From Clostridium felsineum DSM 794 (lineage in GTDB: Bacteria > Bacillota > Clostridia > Clostridiales > Clostridiaceae), in NCBI RefSeq assembly GCF_002006355.2, contig NZ_CP096980.1:4216001-4280000 (forward strand): a stretch of 64,000 nucleotides of DNA, written 5' to 3'. The notes beneath the pieces were generated by a model. The model saw only the letters and a program-made list of their open reading frames with translations. It searched no databases and was not told where the DNA came from. Positions 35,792 through 44,756 of the stretch are shown here, piece after piece. The position numbers and the translations under genes are program-made. Each line of letters begins with the position of its first letter. The stretch's first letter is position 1.

Positions 35792-37963
35792 CTATCTAGC
35801 ATGATTTATATGAGATAAATCATCTAAATCATTAACATCATTACTCATCACCCACATAAAATATAATGTTTTAGCAGCTTTTTCTCTTGTAACCTGAACT
35901 GCTGGTTCAAATAAATTTCCATCTTGCATTTTTCCTCTTGCAATTCCATTTTCAGAACGAATTAATCCTAAATTATATGCATCTTTTATCTTATCAACAT
36001 ATTGTGCTGATATAGAACTTGTATCCTTAAGTTGCTCATACGATATAATTGGATAATACATAACTTCTTTAGCTCCAGAGTCTAAGTTGGGATCATAATT
36101 TGGATCACCTGGCACTACCGTTTTCCCATTATAATCTGTCATATACTTAGGTTTCTCTGAAAATTTAGAATGATATGCATCATCTAATATAGCTCCCATT
36201 GCTTCCCTAGTCAAAATACTAGAACTATTATATTTTGATAATACATTTTTATTTAATTTCATAGTTTTATTGATTGCTGCTACATATTGTTTAACTGTTA
36301 TCGTATTTTGGGGATTAAAGTTCCCATTGGCATCCTTACTTAATACACGAAGCTGTATAAGTTTTTCTATTTGATTTCTGTAGTATGCCCCTTCCCCTTT
36401 AACTGTGTCCTTAGCTATTTCAGGGAATACCTTATCCCAATTTCCTGATTTAATAGCATCTTTTACATTAGCTTTCATATATGAAACAACTCTAGTCGCA
36501 TCATTATTTCCTTCCTTTGCCCGTTTTGAAAATTCTGTAGCAACTATTCGTGCAAATTGCTTAGCAAGTGCTTCCTTGTAGTGTGTTCCGTCAACTTTAT
36601 TTGCAGGATGTCCATTAGCATAACTTCCTTCATTTGTCTTACCTGGAGTTTCTCCAGCTTCTATAGACATAAAAACTGCTGTTGTACCTTCTACTCCAAG
36701 TTCATTATAGTACTTAACACTTTCTGAGTTTAAATCAAGTACATTTACTCCCATATCTGCTCCTACTTTTTTCATAATATCAGGAAATTTTCTTTTTACA
36801 AATGAATTTACATAGGTATATCCTGGTTTTGCATCACTTTTAATTCTTGACATAGGTGTTACAAACACTGGAATCATACCTCTTGATTTTATAGCAGGTA
36901 CAAATACATTTCTCAGGTACGCTTCATACTGTTCTTCTGTTGCACCTCTTCCCCATCTTACATTTTCATCTGTAACTTCATCATTATGACCTGATTGAAC
37001 TAAAACATAATCTCCTTCTTTTCCAGTTAATAAAATATCGTTTAAACGACCTTCAAAATACATATTTTTTAAAGAGCGTCCTCCAGCAGAATAGTTAATT
37101 ACGTTTACCTTTTTCAAATCAAACATATTGTTTAGTAATTCTCCCCAAGAACTCATTGGCGCTTGATCAAAATCATATGATGTTACTGTAGAATCACCTA
37201 ACTCAAAGATGGTTGGAATACTCCTATCAGTATTTTTCTTTGGTGCTATTGGTTCTAAAGCAATTTCTTGAATACCAACTGGCACATTTACATTATTAGG
37301 TTCAACTTCAATATCCATATAGTTCTGACCATTAACATAGTTATACGTCCATTCATTTCCTTTAGCAGAAACAATATTTTTTATTGGAACTAACCCTGCC
37401 ATATCCCAAGAGCCACCTTTTAACAATCTGCTTGTGTTCATTCCTGAAATTGCAACTGTTGTATCTTTAGTATCAGAAGTTGTCTTAACGTGCACTTTGT
37501 AAGCACCTGCTGGGGCTTTAATACGAAAATCCATCCCATAGTTATTATAGTTATTCTTTGGATCACTTGCATCTACTTGAAAGCTTGGTTCTGTAATTTG
37601 AAATCCATTTGATGTTGAAACAATCTGTGAAGTATGCACATCTCTTGCTGGAAATGCATTTGTTTTGTTAACGAAACCGTATCCAGTGGAATCATTATAT
37701 ATTGTTACTCCTGGTACTGATGTATATCCATTCTTACTTTTATTAGTAAAATTAAACTTATAAGAAGAATCACTTATCTTATTCTTTTTATCTACTTTAG
37801 ATGTATTCCGCTTTTCTACAGTTACTGTTGTCTGTAGTTTGGTCTTAGTTATAGATGAACTTTGATTTGTTGCTTCTACTTTTTGTGAACATATAAAACT
37901 CCCGCCTGTTTGAACTGCTAATGTAATAGCTAAAATTAAAGCTAATTTCTTATTTATTAACAT
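35792..37963 (-). CDS. Secreted rhamnogalacturonan acetylesterase (SGNH, CE12) with SLH-like domains
   Basis: A 723-residue secreted enzyme. Signal peptide residues 1-31; residues 65-240 are a beta-sandwich binding-type domain; residues 250-480 are an SGNH hydrolase of the rhamnogalacturonan acetylesterase type with all four blocks: nucleophile S258 in ELGDSTV, G295, N327 in SGHNDE, and D458/H461 in VDGTHY. Residues of about 510-715 contain S-layer-homology-like repeats (NQIEKLIQLRVLSKDANGNF; the last ends VTREKAAKTLYF), which would hold it on the cell wall. It removes acetyl groups from pectin side regions and complements the methylesterase. Confidence 0.9.
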   Translation of the reverse strand: MLINKKLALILAITLAVQTGGSFICSQKVEATNQSSSITKTKLQTTVTVEKRNTSKVDKKNKISDSSYKFNFTNKSKNGYTSVPGVTIYNDSTGYGFVNKTNAFPARDVHTSQIVSTSNGFQITEPSFQVDASDPKNNYNNYGMDFRIKAPAGAYKVHVKTTSDTKDTTVAISGMNTSRLLKGGSWDMAGLVPIKNIVSAKGNEWTYNYVNGQNYMDIEVEPNNVNVPVGIQEIALEPIAPKKNTDRSIPTIFELGDSTVTSYDFDQAPMSSWGELLNNMFDLKKVNVINYSAGGRSLKNMYFEGRLNDILLTGKEGDYVLVQSGHNDEVTDENVRWGRGATEEQYEAYLRNVFVPAIKSRGMIPVFVTPMSRIKSDAKPGYTYVNSFVKRKFPDIMKKVGADMGVNVLDLNSESVKYYNELGVEGTTAVFMSIEAGETPGKTNEGSYANGHPANKVDGTHYKEALAKQFARIVATEFSKRAKEGNNDATRVVSYMKANVKDAIKSGNWDKVFPEIAKDTVKGEGAYYRNQIEKLIQLRVLSKDANGNFNPQNTITVKQYVAAINKTMKLNKNVLSKYNSSSILTREAMGAILDDAYHSKFSEKPKYMTDYNGKTVVPGDPNYDPNLDSGAKEVMYYPIISYEQLKDTSSISAQYVDKIKDAYNLGLIRSENGIARGKMQDGNLFEPAVQVTREKAAKTLYFMWVMSNDVNDLDDLSHINHAR

Positions 37964-39346
37964 ATTTTTATTATCCCCCTTACAATATTGATATAAGCAT
38001 GTTTAATTAATTTTCATTAATACTAAATCACCCCCACTTGCTAGTTTTTTAATAAGGTTAATCATCCTTATTAACCCTTATATATCAAGGCCTTTATGAC
38101 CTAGATTTTTTATATCACTTAAATTTTCCAATATCTTTTATACTCCTTTGGATAAGACTGACTATAAATGCATAAACTAATTGATTACATTAACGGAGGT
38201 ATTAACAAATAACACAAAGAAAAGGGTTTTTTACATAGTTAATTTATTTACATCACAACTAATAATTAATTTTGTTGGCTATTTTTTGATTGTATTGATC
38301 TGACATTGATTCCTTAATTTCTTGAATTTAAATATGGAGATATAGGTTACTCACGTCATACTCTAACAAGAACATTTATTATAATAAATTGTGAACATTT
38401 AAGTTTTAAATAAAATCCCATCTTTTATTTATTTGGCTGCGCTTATATAATAAAATATTTTCATGTGATTTTTATCCCTTAAATTTTTCCATAAAACTCA
38501 TTTTAATTAACGATAATACTCATTGTTAACGTTAACATTTAATCTTTTAAATATATGTTTACGATATAAAATGTTAAGTTATTCGTTTACATAAATCATT
38601 TTATCCCAATATGGGCGTTTTGTAAACATTTTCTTTAAGATACATTTCTAACTTATCTATACTAAAATTATGTAAGGCTAGGGAAATCAATGTATTTTAA
38701 GCTGTTTATATATATGCTATGTATACCACTATTTAATGTACTCAGAATATATAAATTTAATGAAGGTTAAAATGAACGTTGAAAAGCACATCCTTGACAA
38801 AATTTATAATTCAAAAATGAAGTTACTTAGAACCGAAAAAAAGAAATATTACTTTTATGCAATATCTCCTTTTTCTAATTCAATATTTGATTTTATACTT
38901 ATCTTCTATAGTTCTCTGTAAATTAAACAAATACACTTGAAGTTTTAATTTTTTCTTATTAATTTCACTAAAATAGACTTCTTTATCAATATTAATTATC
39001 TCATGTTTTATAGTAGCAGGGTTTTCCAAACTCACTCATATATACTAAAGGTGATAATAGCTCTTTATATCACTTGCACTGAAAAACATCAAATTTTTGC
39101 AAATTATCATCAAGATAAACAACTTTTTTTATATTTTTGCTAAATAAGAGAAGTTTTCTTCATAGAAATTATTCCATTCTTTGCTGTCTTAATAGGGTTA
39201 TGAAACAGTTAACCTAATAAAAATATATGACAACTCAAAATGGAATAGTTATATAAATAAAATATCGCCTTAATTGTATAACCTCTGCTGATGCTTTACA
39301 ACATAAAATGGCTATTTTAGACACATATTTAGACTAATAAATCTAA
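37964..39346. other. Long intergenic region without a supported gene
   Basis: About 1.4 kb of very AT-rich DNA. It holds a cre-like palindrome (listed separately) and a 7-bp inverted repeat at 38051-38057 and 38066-38072 in the probable leader of the acetylesterase gene. A 61-codon plus-strand frame at 38736-38921 has no binding site and no recognisable features. I see nothing else. Confidence 0.5.
38523..38538. promoter_or_regulatory. cre-like operator (LacI/CcpA family)
   Basis: TGTTAACGTTAACA is a perfect 14-bp palindrome with a central CG. It agrees with the consensus CcpA cre site at all but one fixed position. It lies about 560 bp upstream of the acetylesterase start, so carbon-source control of that gene is plausible but unproven; a LacI-type operator is the alternative. 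Confidence 0.5.
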
Positions 39347-39382
39347 CAATAAAAAAGGTACTACTTTTCAAAATAGTACCTT
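39347..39382 (-). terminator. Terminator downstream of the rRNA methyltransferase gene
   Basis: AAGGTACTA (39355-39363) pairs with TAGTACCTT (39374-39382), followed on the minus strand by TTTTTTATTG. It is about 145 bp past the methyltransferase stop. Confidence 0.8.
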
Positions 39383-39527
39383 CTCAATCACTATTATTTT
39401 GTGTTCCCACACTTCATGTCAATACCTACAGAAACATTAATATATTTTTAAAACCGTTTATTACGGATTTTATCTCCTTCACTCGTAAACACAAAATGCT
39501 TGAAGAAATGCCTAAAATTAAGGATTT

Positions 39528-40910
39528 CTACATAACTTTTCTTTGTAGCAACACAACCGTCTCCACATGCCCAGTCTCCGGGAACATATCCACCGGCTGA
39601 ACTTCTTTAACCTCATATCCAAGTTCATTTAATATTCCTAAATCCCTTGATAAAGTTGCTGGATCACAAGAAACATAAACTATAGTTCTAGGCTCTCCAC
39701 CAGCTATAGATTCAAGTAATGCCTTCTCACAGCCTTTTCTTGGCGGATCTACCACTACTATTTCTGGCTTTATGCCCTTCTCTATAAGCTTTGGTATTTC
39801 CTCTTCCGCTTTTCCAACTATAAATTCTGCGTTACCCACACCATTTTGCTGTGCGTTTATCTTAGCATTTTCTATTGCTTCCGGCACCATTTCTACTCCA
39901 TAAACCTTATTTGCCTTTTGTGATAAAAATAATGAAATCGTACCTGTTCCGCAGTAGGCATCAAATACTACTTCATTACCTGTAAGTCCTGCAAATCTTA
40001 AAACAGTTTCATAAAGCTTTTCAGTTTGAACTGGATTTACTTGAAAAAATGATTTAGATGAAACATTGAACTTAAACTCTCCTATGTAATCCTCTATAAT
40101 ATTTTCACCCCAAAGAGTTATTTCCCTTTGTCCTAATACCACATTAGTTTTCTTATTATTAATATTTTGAATTATCCCCTTTATACCCTTAATTTCAGTA
40201 GTTATTCTGTGGATAAGTTCTTTCTTTTGTGGAAGCTTTTCAGTATTTGTTACTAAAACTAACATTATTTGTCCTGTTTTAAAGGCTTTTCTTATCATTA
40301 TGTGCCTCAAAACACCTTTACCCAAAGCTTCATTATATGCTTCTATGTTAAAATCTTTAATCCACTTCTTTACTACAAGCATTATTTCATTTGCAGTATC
40401 ATCCTGTATAAAACATTTGTCAACTTCTATTATGTCATGACTTCTTTCTCTATAAAAACCAATTTTCACTTCTCCATTAACCTCTCCCACAGGAAGTTGA
40501 ACCTTGTTCCTGTAATAGTTTGGAGTTTCCATACCAATTGTCTCATTTATTTTTACAGTGCTTAAATCCACTTTTGCTATTCTTCTAAGACATTCTGTTA
40601 CTTTGTTTTTCTTAAATTCAAGTTGCTTTTCATATTTTAGATGTTGAAGTTGACATCCACCACATTTATTATAAATCGAACACACTGGCTCAGCCCTATC
40701 TTCTGATTTTTCAATTACATCTATTAACTTTCCTATTGCAAAGTTTTTATTAACCTTTATTATTTTTGCCTTTACTTTTTCCCCTTTAACTGCACCTTTT
40801 ACAAATACAGTAAAATTATCAACCTTACCAATACCCTCTCCCATATTTCCAAAATCATCTATGTAAATTTCATAATCATTATTTTTTTTAACTGGTACAA
40901 CTTTATCCAT
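39528..40910 (-). CDS. rlmD: 23S rRNA (uracil-5-)-methyltransferase, RlmD/RlmCD family
   Basis: A 460-residue SAM-dependent RNA methyltransferase. The N-terminal TRAM domain (residues 5-65) is followed by the cluster-binding cysteines (C77, C83, C86 in CSIYNKCGGC) and the methyltransferase core: FDAYCGTGTISLFL binds SAM, DPPRKGC is the conserved loop, and the nucleophile Cys is in VYVSCDPATLSRDL. It makes 5-methyluridine in 23S rRNA (tRNA methylation is an alternative in this family). I start at the ATG at 40910, with AAAGGTGAG upstream; a TTG 5 codons earlier is less likely. A 49-bp copy of its 3' end occurs at 17861. Confidence 0.9.
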   Translation of the reverse strand: MDKVVPVKKNNDYEIYIDDFGNMGEGIGKVDNFTVFVKGAVKGEKVKAKIIKVNKNFAIGKLIDVIEKSEDRAEPVCSIYNKCGGCQLQHLKYEKQLEFKKNKVTECLRRIAKVDLSTVKINETIGMETPNYYRNKVQLPVGEVNGEVKIGFYRERSHDIIEVDKCFIQDDTANEIMLVVKKWIKDFNIEAYNEALGKGVLRHIMIRKAFKTGQIMLVLVTNTEKLPQKKELIHRITTEIKGIKGIIQNINNKKTNVVLGQREITLWGENIIEDYIGEFKFNVSSKSFFQVNPVQTEKLYETVLRFAGLTGNEVVFDAYCGTGTISLFLSQKANKVYGVEMVPEAIENAKINAQQNGVGNAEFIVGKAEEEIPKLIEKGIKPEIVVVDPPRKGCEKALLESIAGGEPRTIVYVSCDPATLSRDLGILNELGYEVKEVQPVDMFPETGHVETVVLLQRKVM

Positions 40911-41048
40911 AAACTCACCTTTCAAACTTTCATTTCATTGATTTTTTTGCGTTCTATATATTATAACATATCCATAAACTTCATACATTAATCTTAGTAC
41001 AAGTATGCTATAATAATAATGATATTTATAAATACTGGGGGTAAACAT

Positions 41049-41846
41049 ATGATTAAATTAATAGCTACAGATATGGATGGAACATTGCTTAAAAGTAATG
41101 GTGAATTTCCTAATGAATTCCCCTTCATATTAAACAGCTTACTAAATAAAAACATTATGTTTAGCGTAGCAAGTGGAAGACAATACTTTACGTTAAGAGA
41201 TAACATGGACGCTTTTAAGGATAAAATAACTTTTATAGCCGAAAATGGCGCCTTCATAGTAAAAAACGGAGAAGAACTATTTGCTAAAACTTTAGATAGA
41301 AATATAGTAGCTAAAGTAATAGATGATGTACACAAAATTCCTGACTGTAAGTTGGTTTTGTGCGGAAAAAGAAGTGCCTATACTTTAGATAACTCCTCTG
41401 AATTTGTAGGAGAAGTTGAAAAATACTACCATAAAAATACTGTAGTTGACAGCTTAGATGATATTGATGATGAATTTTTTAAAATAGCTGTTTGTGACTA
41501 TAAAGGTTCTGAGAACCACTCAAATCTTATTTTAACTCCAAAGTGGGGAGAAACACTTCAATGTACTGTATCTGGTGAAGTATGGCTTGATCTTGGACGA
41601 AAAGATGTAAATAAAGGCACTGCCATAAAATTTCTTCAAGATAAATTTAACATAAAAGAAAATGAAACAATGGCATTTGGTGACTATTACAATGATGTAT
41701 CAATGCTTGAAAGTGTATATCATAGTTATGTCATGGAAAATGCTCCTGATGAAATGAAAAAGCATGGAAGATTTTTAGCTAAAAGTAATGATGAATCTGG
41801 TGTAATACACGTAATTAAAGATAAAATTTTAAAATTGGATGCTTAA
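41049..41846 (+). CDS. HAD-superfamily hydrolase, Cof type
   Basis: A 265-residue phosphatase of the Cof/YidA group of the HAD superfamily. Motif I is DMDGTLL (nucleophile and acid/base Asp), a C2-type cap domain follows, and motif IV is GDYYNDVSML. Such enzymes dephosphorylate sugar phosphates or flavin and pyridoxal phosphates in the cytoplasm; the substrate here is unknown. The start at 41049 is set by GGGGGT 6-7 bases upstream. Divergent from the rRNA methyltransferase gene. Confidence 0.9.
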   Translation: MIKLIATDMDGTLLKSNGEFPNEFPFILNSLLNKNIMFSVASGRQYFTLRDNMDAFKDKITFIAENGAFIVKNGEELFAKTLDRNIVAKVIDDVHKIPDCKLVLCGKRSAYTLDNSSEFVGEVEKYYHKNTVVDSLDDIDDEFFKIAVCDYKGSENHSNLILTPKWGETLQCTVSGEVWLDLGRKDVNKGTAIKFLQDKFNIKENETMAFGDYYNDVSMLESVYHSYVMENAPDEMKKHGRFLAKSNDESGVIHVIKDKILKLDA

Positions 41847-41849
41847 ATA

Positions 41850-41896
41850 AAAACAGAACTAGTAATTTTATATATAAAAAATACTAGTTCTGTTTT
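41850..41896. terminator. Bidirectional hairpin terminator
   Basis: A perfect 15-bp inverted repeat (41850-41864 and 41882-41896) with A4 at one end and a T6 run at the other, between the convergent HAD gene and the DUF1540 gene. Confidence 0.9.
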
Positions 41897-41899
41897 TTG

Positions 41900-42265
41900 C
41901 TAAATTTTTGATGCAAAAGTTTCACATTCAGTACCTTCACTTGTAGCAGCTCCTGGACCGTATATTTGAACATTTCTTGCTGCACATATTTTACTATGAT
42001 TGTAAGAACAATTTATTGCCTCACATTGTATTTCAGGACTCATCTCTATTGAATTTTTACTAAATACTTGACGTATTTCCCCTGGAATATTCATATTTAC
42101 TAGATTTGAAAGTGCATTTTTAATTCCTTTTTCTGCAAAAGTCTCACATTCAGTATCAACAGATGCCCTAGCTTTTATACCATGTACATTAATAGTTTTA
42201 GCTGTACATAAGCCGTTTATATTGTTAACACACGTACCAGCACTACACATTAATTTTGTTGACAT
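41900..42265 (-). CDS. Tandem DUF1540 protein
   Basis: A 121-residue protein with two copies of the small four-Cys DUF1540 domain. Each reads C-x4-C-x7/8-C, then about 20 residues with a V-x-G-x-x-A pattern, then TECETF (first copy residues 7-44, second about 81-118). The cysteines suggest metal binding. These proteins are common in clostridia, often in sporulating cells; function unknown. GAAGGTGAT precedes the ATG. Confidence 0.85.
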   Translation of the reverse strand: MSTKLMCSAGTCVNNINGLCTAKTINVHGIKARASVDTECETFAEKGIKNALSNLVNMNIPGEIRQVFSKNSIEMSPEIQCEAINCSYNHSKICAARNVQIYGPGAATSEGTECETFASKI

Positions 42266-42377
42266 ATTATATCACCTTCCATTGTCAAATATTATAATAC
42301 CTATTCTATTTTTTACCCTTTCAAGGATTTTTATTCACTATCATATGCTTTATAATTAACTTAAGGGATGTGATTTT

Positions 42378-43193
42378 ATGTTAAAAGTTTTAATATTAGG
42401 TGGAAGTGGACTTGTAGGGTCTTCTATAATAAAGGAATTAACAAAATATAATAACTTTAAAGTTTACGCAACTTACTTTAAAAATAAAATATACTCAAAT
42501 CTAGTATCTAGCTTTAATTTAGATATTAAAAATTTAGAAGGTATAAATAATTTATTAAATAAAGTACAGCCTGATATTGTAATTTCATGCTTGAGGGGAG
42601 ATTTTAAAGCGCAATTAATTTTACACACAAAGACTGCTGAATTTCTAAAAAAACATAATGGTAAATTTTATTTTTTCTCTACTACCAACGTATTTGATGG
42701 CAATTTAAATACTCCTCATTATGAAAATGATATTCCAAATTCTCAAACTGAATATGGGAAATATAAAATAGAATGTGAAAAAATGCTCATAAATTTACTA
42801 GGCAGTAAATCATGTATATTAAGAATTCCAGCGGTATGGGCAAAAAATTCAAAAAGAATGGATAAGCTCATATCTACATTGAAAGACAATAAAGAAATTA
42901 TTCTATATCCAAAACTATTCATTAATACAAATACAGATGTAATAATAGCAAAACAGCTTTGTCATATAATTCGTAATGACTTAAAAGGAATTTTTCACCT
43001 AACCTCAAGCGCTAGCGTAAACTACAAAGATTTTTATATTAAATTAATAGAACAATTAGGTTTTAAAAATGCTAGAATTTTAGAAAGTTTTGAGGAGAAA
43101 GGTTATTTTTCAATATTATCAACACGCAGTAATGAATTTCCTTCTGATTTGATTATAACTAATGATTATGTAATAAGTTATTTAACTAAATAA
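42378..43193 (+). CDS. NAD(P)-dependent sugar epimerase/reductase (RmlD-like)
   Basis: A 271-residue extended short-chain dehydrogenase. The dinucleotide-binding loop GGSGLVGSSII is at residues 8-18, FFSTTNVFDG carries the catalytic Ser/Thr region, and the active-site Tyr-x3-Lys is in TEYGKYKIECEK. It resembles dTDP-4-dehydrorhamnose reductases (RmlD), but no other deoxysugar genes are nearby, so the substrate is open. It stands alone, convergent with the dihydroorotase gene. Confidence 0.82.
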   Translation: MLKVLILGGSGLVGSSIIKELTKYNNFKVYATYFKNKIYSNLVSSFNLDIKNLEGINNLLNKVQPDIVISCLRGDFKAQLILHTKTAEFLKKHNGKFYFFSTTNVFDGNLNTPHYENDIPNSQTEYGKYKIECEKMLINLLGSKSCILRIPAVWAKNSKRMDKLISTLKDNKEIILYPKLFINTNTDVIIAKQLCHIIRNDLKGIFHLTSSASVNYKDFYIKLIEQLGFKNARILESFEEKGYFSILSTRSNEFPSDLIITNDYVISYLTK

Positions 43194-43194
43194 A

Positions 43195-43210
43195 GAAGCC
43201 AAAGGGCTTC
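43195..43210. terminator. Short bidirectional terminator
   Basis: GAAGCC and GGCTTC (43195-43200 and 43205-43210) form a tight hairpin with a 4-base loop between the epimerase stop and the dihydroorotase stop; a T-rich stretch follows on both strands. Confidence 0.75.
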
Positions 43211-44485
43211 CTATTTATCTTCATATACTATTTTACCATTACATATAGTTGTCTTTATTCTTCCTGAAAGTTTTTTTCCTATGAAAGGAGAATTTGATGC
43301 CTTAGACTGAAATTCTTCTTCTTTTACCGTATACTTTTCATCAGGATCAAATATTACAATATCAGCTCTATGTCTTTCTTTTATATATCCCCTGTCTAAA
43401 TTGTAAAATCTAGCTGGATTTATTGTTAATTTTGATATTACTTCTTTATAAGTCAAATCTCCTGTTTTAACAAGATTAGTTACTGCAAGGGAAAGTGCTG
43501 TTTCAAGTCCTATCATTCCACTTGGAGCTTTTTTAAATTCTTTTTCTTTTTCACTTTTTGTATGTGGTGCATGATCTGTTGCTATTACTGAAATTGTATT
43601 TTCCTTAAGTGCTTTTATTATTGCTATTCTATCTTCTTCAGTTCTGAGTGGTGGATTAACTTTTGCATTAGTTCCACATGTTAATATTTCTTCTTCTGTT
43701 ATACTGAAATGCTGTGGTGTGGCTTCTGCAATTATGTTTGCTCCCATTTCCTTAGCCCATTTTACAATGCCAACTGATACTTTCGAACTTATATGCTGTA
43801 TATCAATTTTTGCTTTGCTAGATACTGCTAGTGCTGAATCTCTAGCAGTTAAAACTGTTTCTGCTTCTTCCATTGCGCCTTTCATATTAAGCTTTTCTGC
43901 TATTTTTCCACTGTTTATTCCGCTTTCATATATAAGTTTAGGATCTTCCTCATGAAAGCTTAATGGCACATCTAATTCTTTAGCCATATCCATTGCTTTA
44001 AGTACAAGACTAGCATCTTCTATAGGTTTTCCATCATCTGAAAATCCAACTGCTCCTGCCTCCTTTAAAGCTTTCATGTCTACTAATTCTTTTCCTTGCA
44101 TTCCCTTTGTTATTGTGCCTACTTGAAGTACTTCTATTTTTGCTTCTTTTGCTTTATTAACTATGTATTTTAAAGTTTCCACATTATCCACAACTGGATT
44201 AGTATTTGCCATACATATTACTGTTGTATATCCGCCCCTAGCTGCTGCATTTGCACCTGTTATTATATCCTCTTTTTCAGTAAAACCAGGATCTCTAAAA
44301 TGACTATGAATATCAATGAATCCAGGACAAACTATGCAATCTTCAGCATCAATTATCTCTAAATCATCTTCTATTTCTAGACTTTCTGATATTCTAACTA
44401 CGTTGCCTTCATCAATTAAAATATCAAACTTCCCCTCTCTTTTAGTAAAAGGATCAATTACATATCCATTTCTTATAATTTTCAT
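43211..44485 (-). CDS. pyrC: Dihydroorotase (class I)
   Basis: A 424-residue amidohydrolase catalysing the ring closure of carbamoyl-aspartate to dihydroorotate in pyrimidine synthesis. The metal site is intact: H60 and H62 in DIHSHFRDPGF (with R64 for substrate), the Asp of GFSDDGKPIED, His in SFHEEDP, His in DIQHISSK, and Asp in ATDHAPH. The length is that of the stand-alone class I enzyme. Other pyr genes are not adjacent, so it is an isolated member of the pathway. A short hairpin ends it. Confidence 0.94.
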   Translation of the reverse strand: MKIIRNGYVIDPFTKREGKFDILIDEGNVVRISESLEIEDDLEIIDAEDCIVCPGFIDIHSHFRDPGFTEKEDIITGANAAARGGYTTVICMANTNPVVDNVETLKYIVNKAKEAKIEVLQVGTITKGMQGKELVDMKALKEAGAVGFSDDGKPIEDASLVLKAMDMAKELDVPLSFHEEDPKLIYESGINSGKIAEKLNMKGAMEEAETVLTARDSALAVSSKAKIDIQHISSKVSVGIVKWAKEMGANIIAEATPQHFSITEEEILTCGTNAKVNPPLRTEEDRIAIIKALKENTISVIATDHAPHTKSEKEKEFKKAPSGMIGLETALSLAVTNLVKTGDLTYKEVISKLTINPARFYNLDRGYIKERHRADIVIFDPDEKYTVKEEEFQSKASNSPFIGKKLSGRIKTTICNGKIVYEDK

Positions 44486-44544
44486 GTTAAACCTCTTCCA
44501 TTATATTAATTTTTTAGAACATACCTATTTAATTATACAAAAAA

Positions 44545-44558
44545 GCACCCGAAGGTGC
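44545..44558 (-). terminator. Second terminator downstream of pyk
   Basis: GCACC and GGTGC with a 4-base loop, followed on the minus strand by TTTTTTG. It lies between the pyk terminator and the pyrC start and would insulate the two genes. Confidence 0.65.
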
Positions 44559-44650
44559 AAAAAGAGAATAGTTGCCATTTTATTAATATTTCTTATATTT
44601 TACCATCTTATTATTATAACCACAATAACAATTTATACACACTTTTTCAA

Positions 44651-44691
44651 ATAAAAAAAGAGATTGCAAGCCCCTACGTCAAACAATCCCT
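44651..44691 (-). terminator. Terminator of the pfkA-pyk operon
   Basis: On the minus strand AGGGATTG pairs with CAATCTCT (44684-44691 and 44659-44666, one G-T pair) and is followed by a T7 run. It lies about 65 bp past the pyk stop. Confidence 0.8.
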
Positions 44692-44756
44692 TCTTTATAA
44701 ATGGGTTTAGTTAATTTATAATATAAAGTTACTTATATTATCGAAAAAATTTGTTA

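Noticed and set aside
38736..38921. Plus-strand frame of 61 codons in the long intergenic region
   Set aside because: No ribosome binding site, AT-driven composition and no recognisable features.
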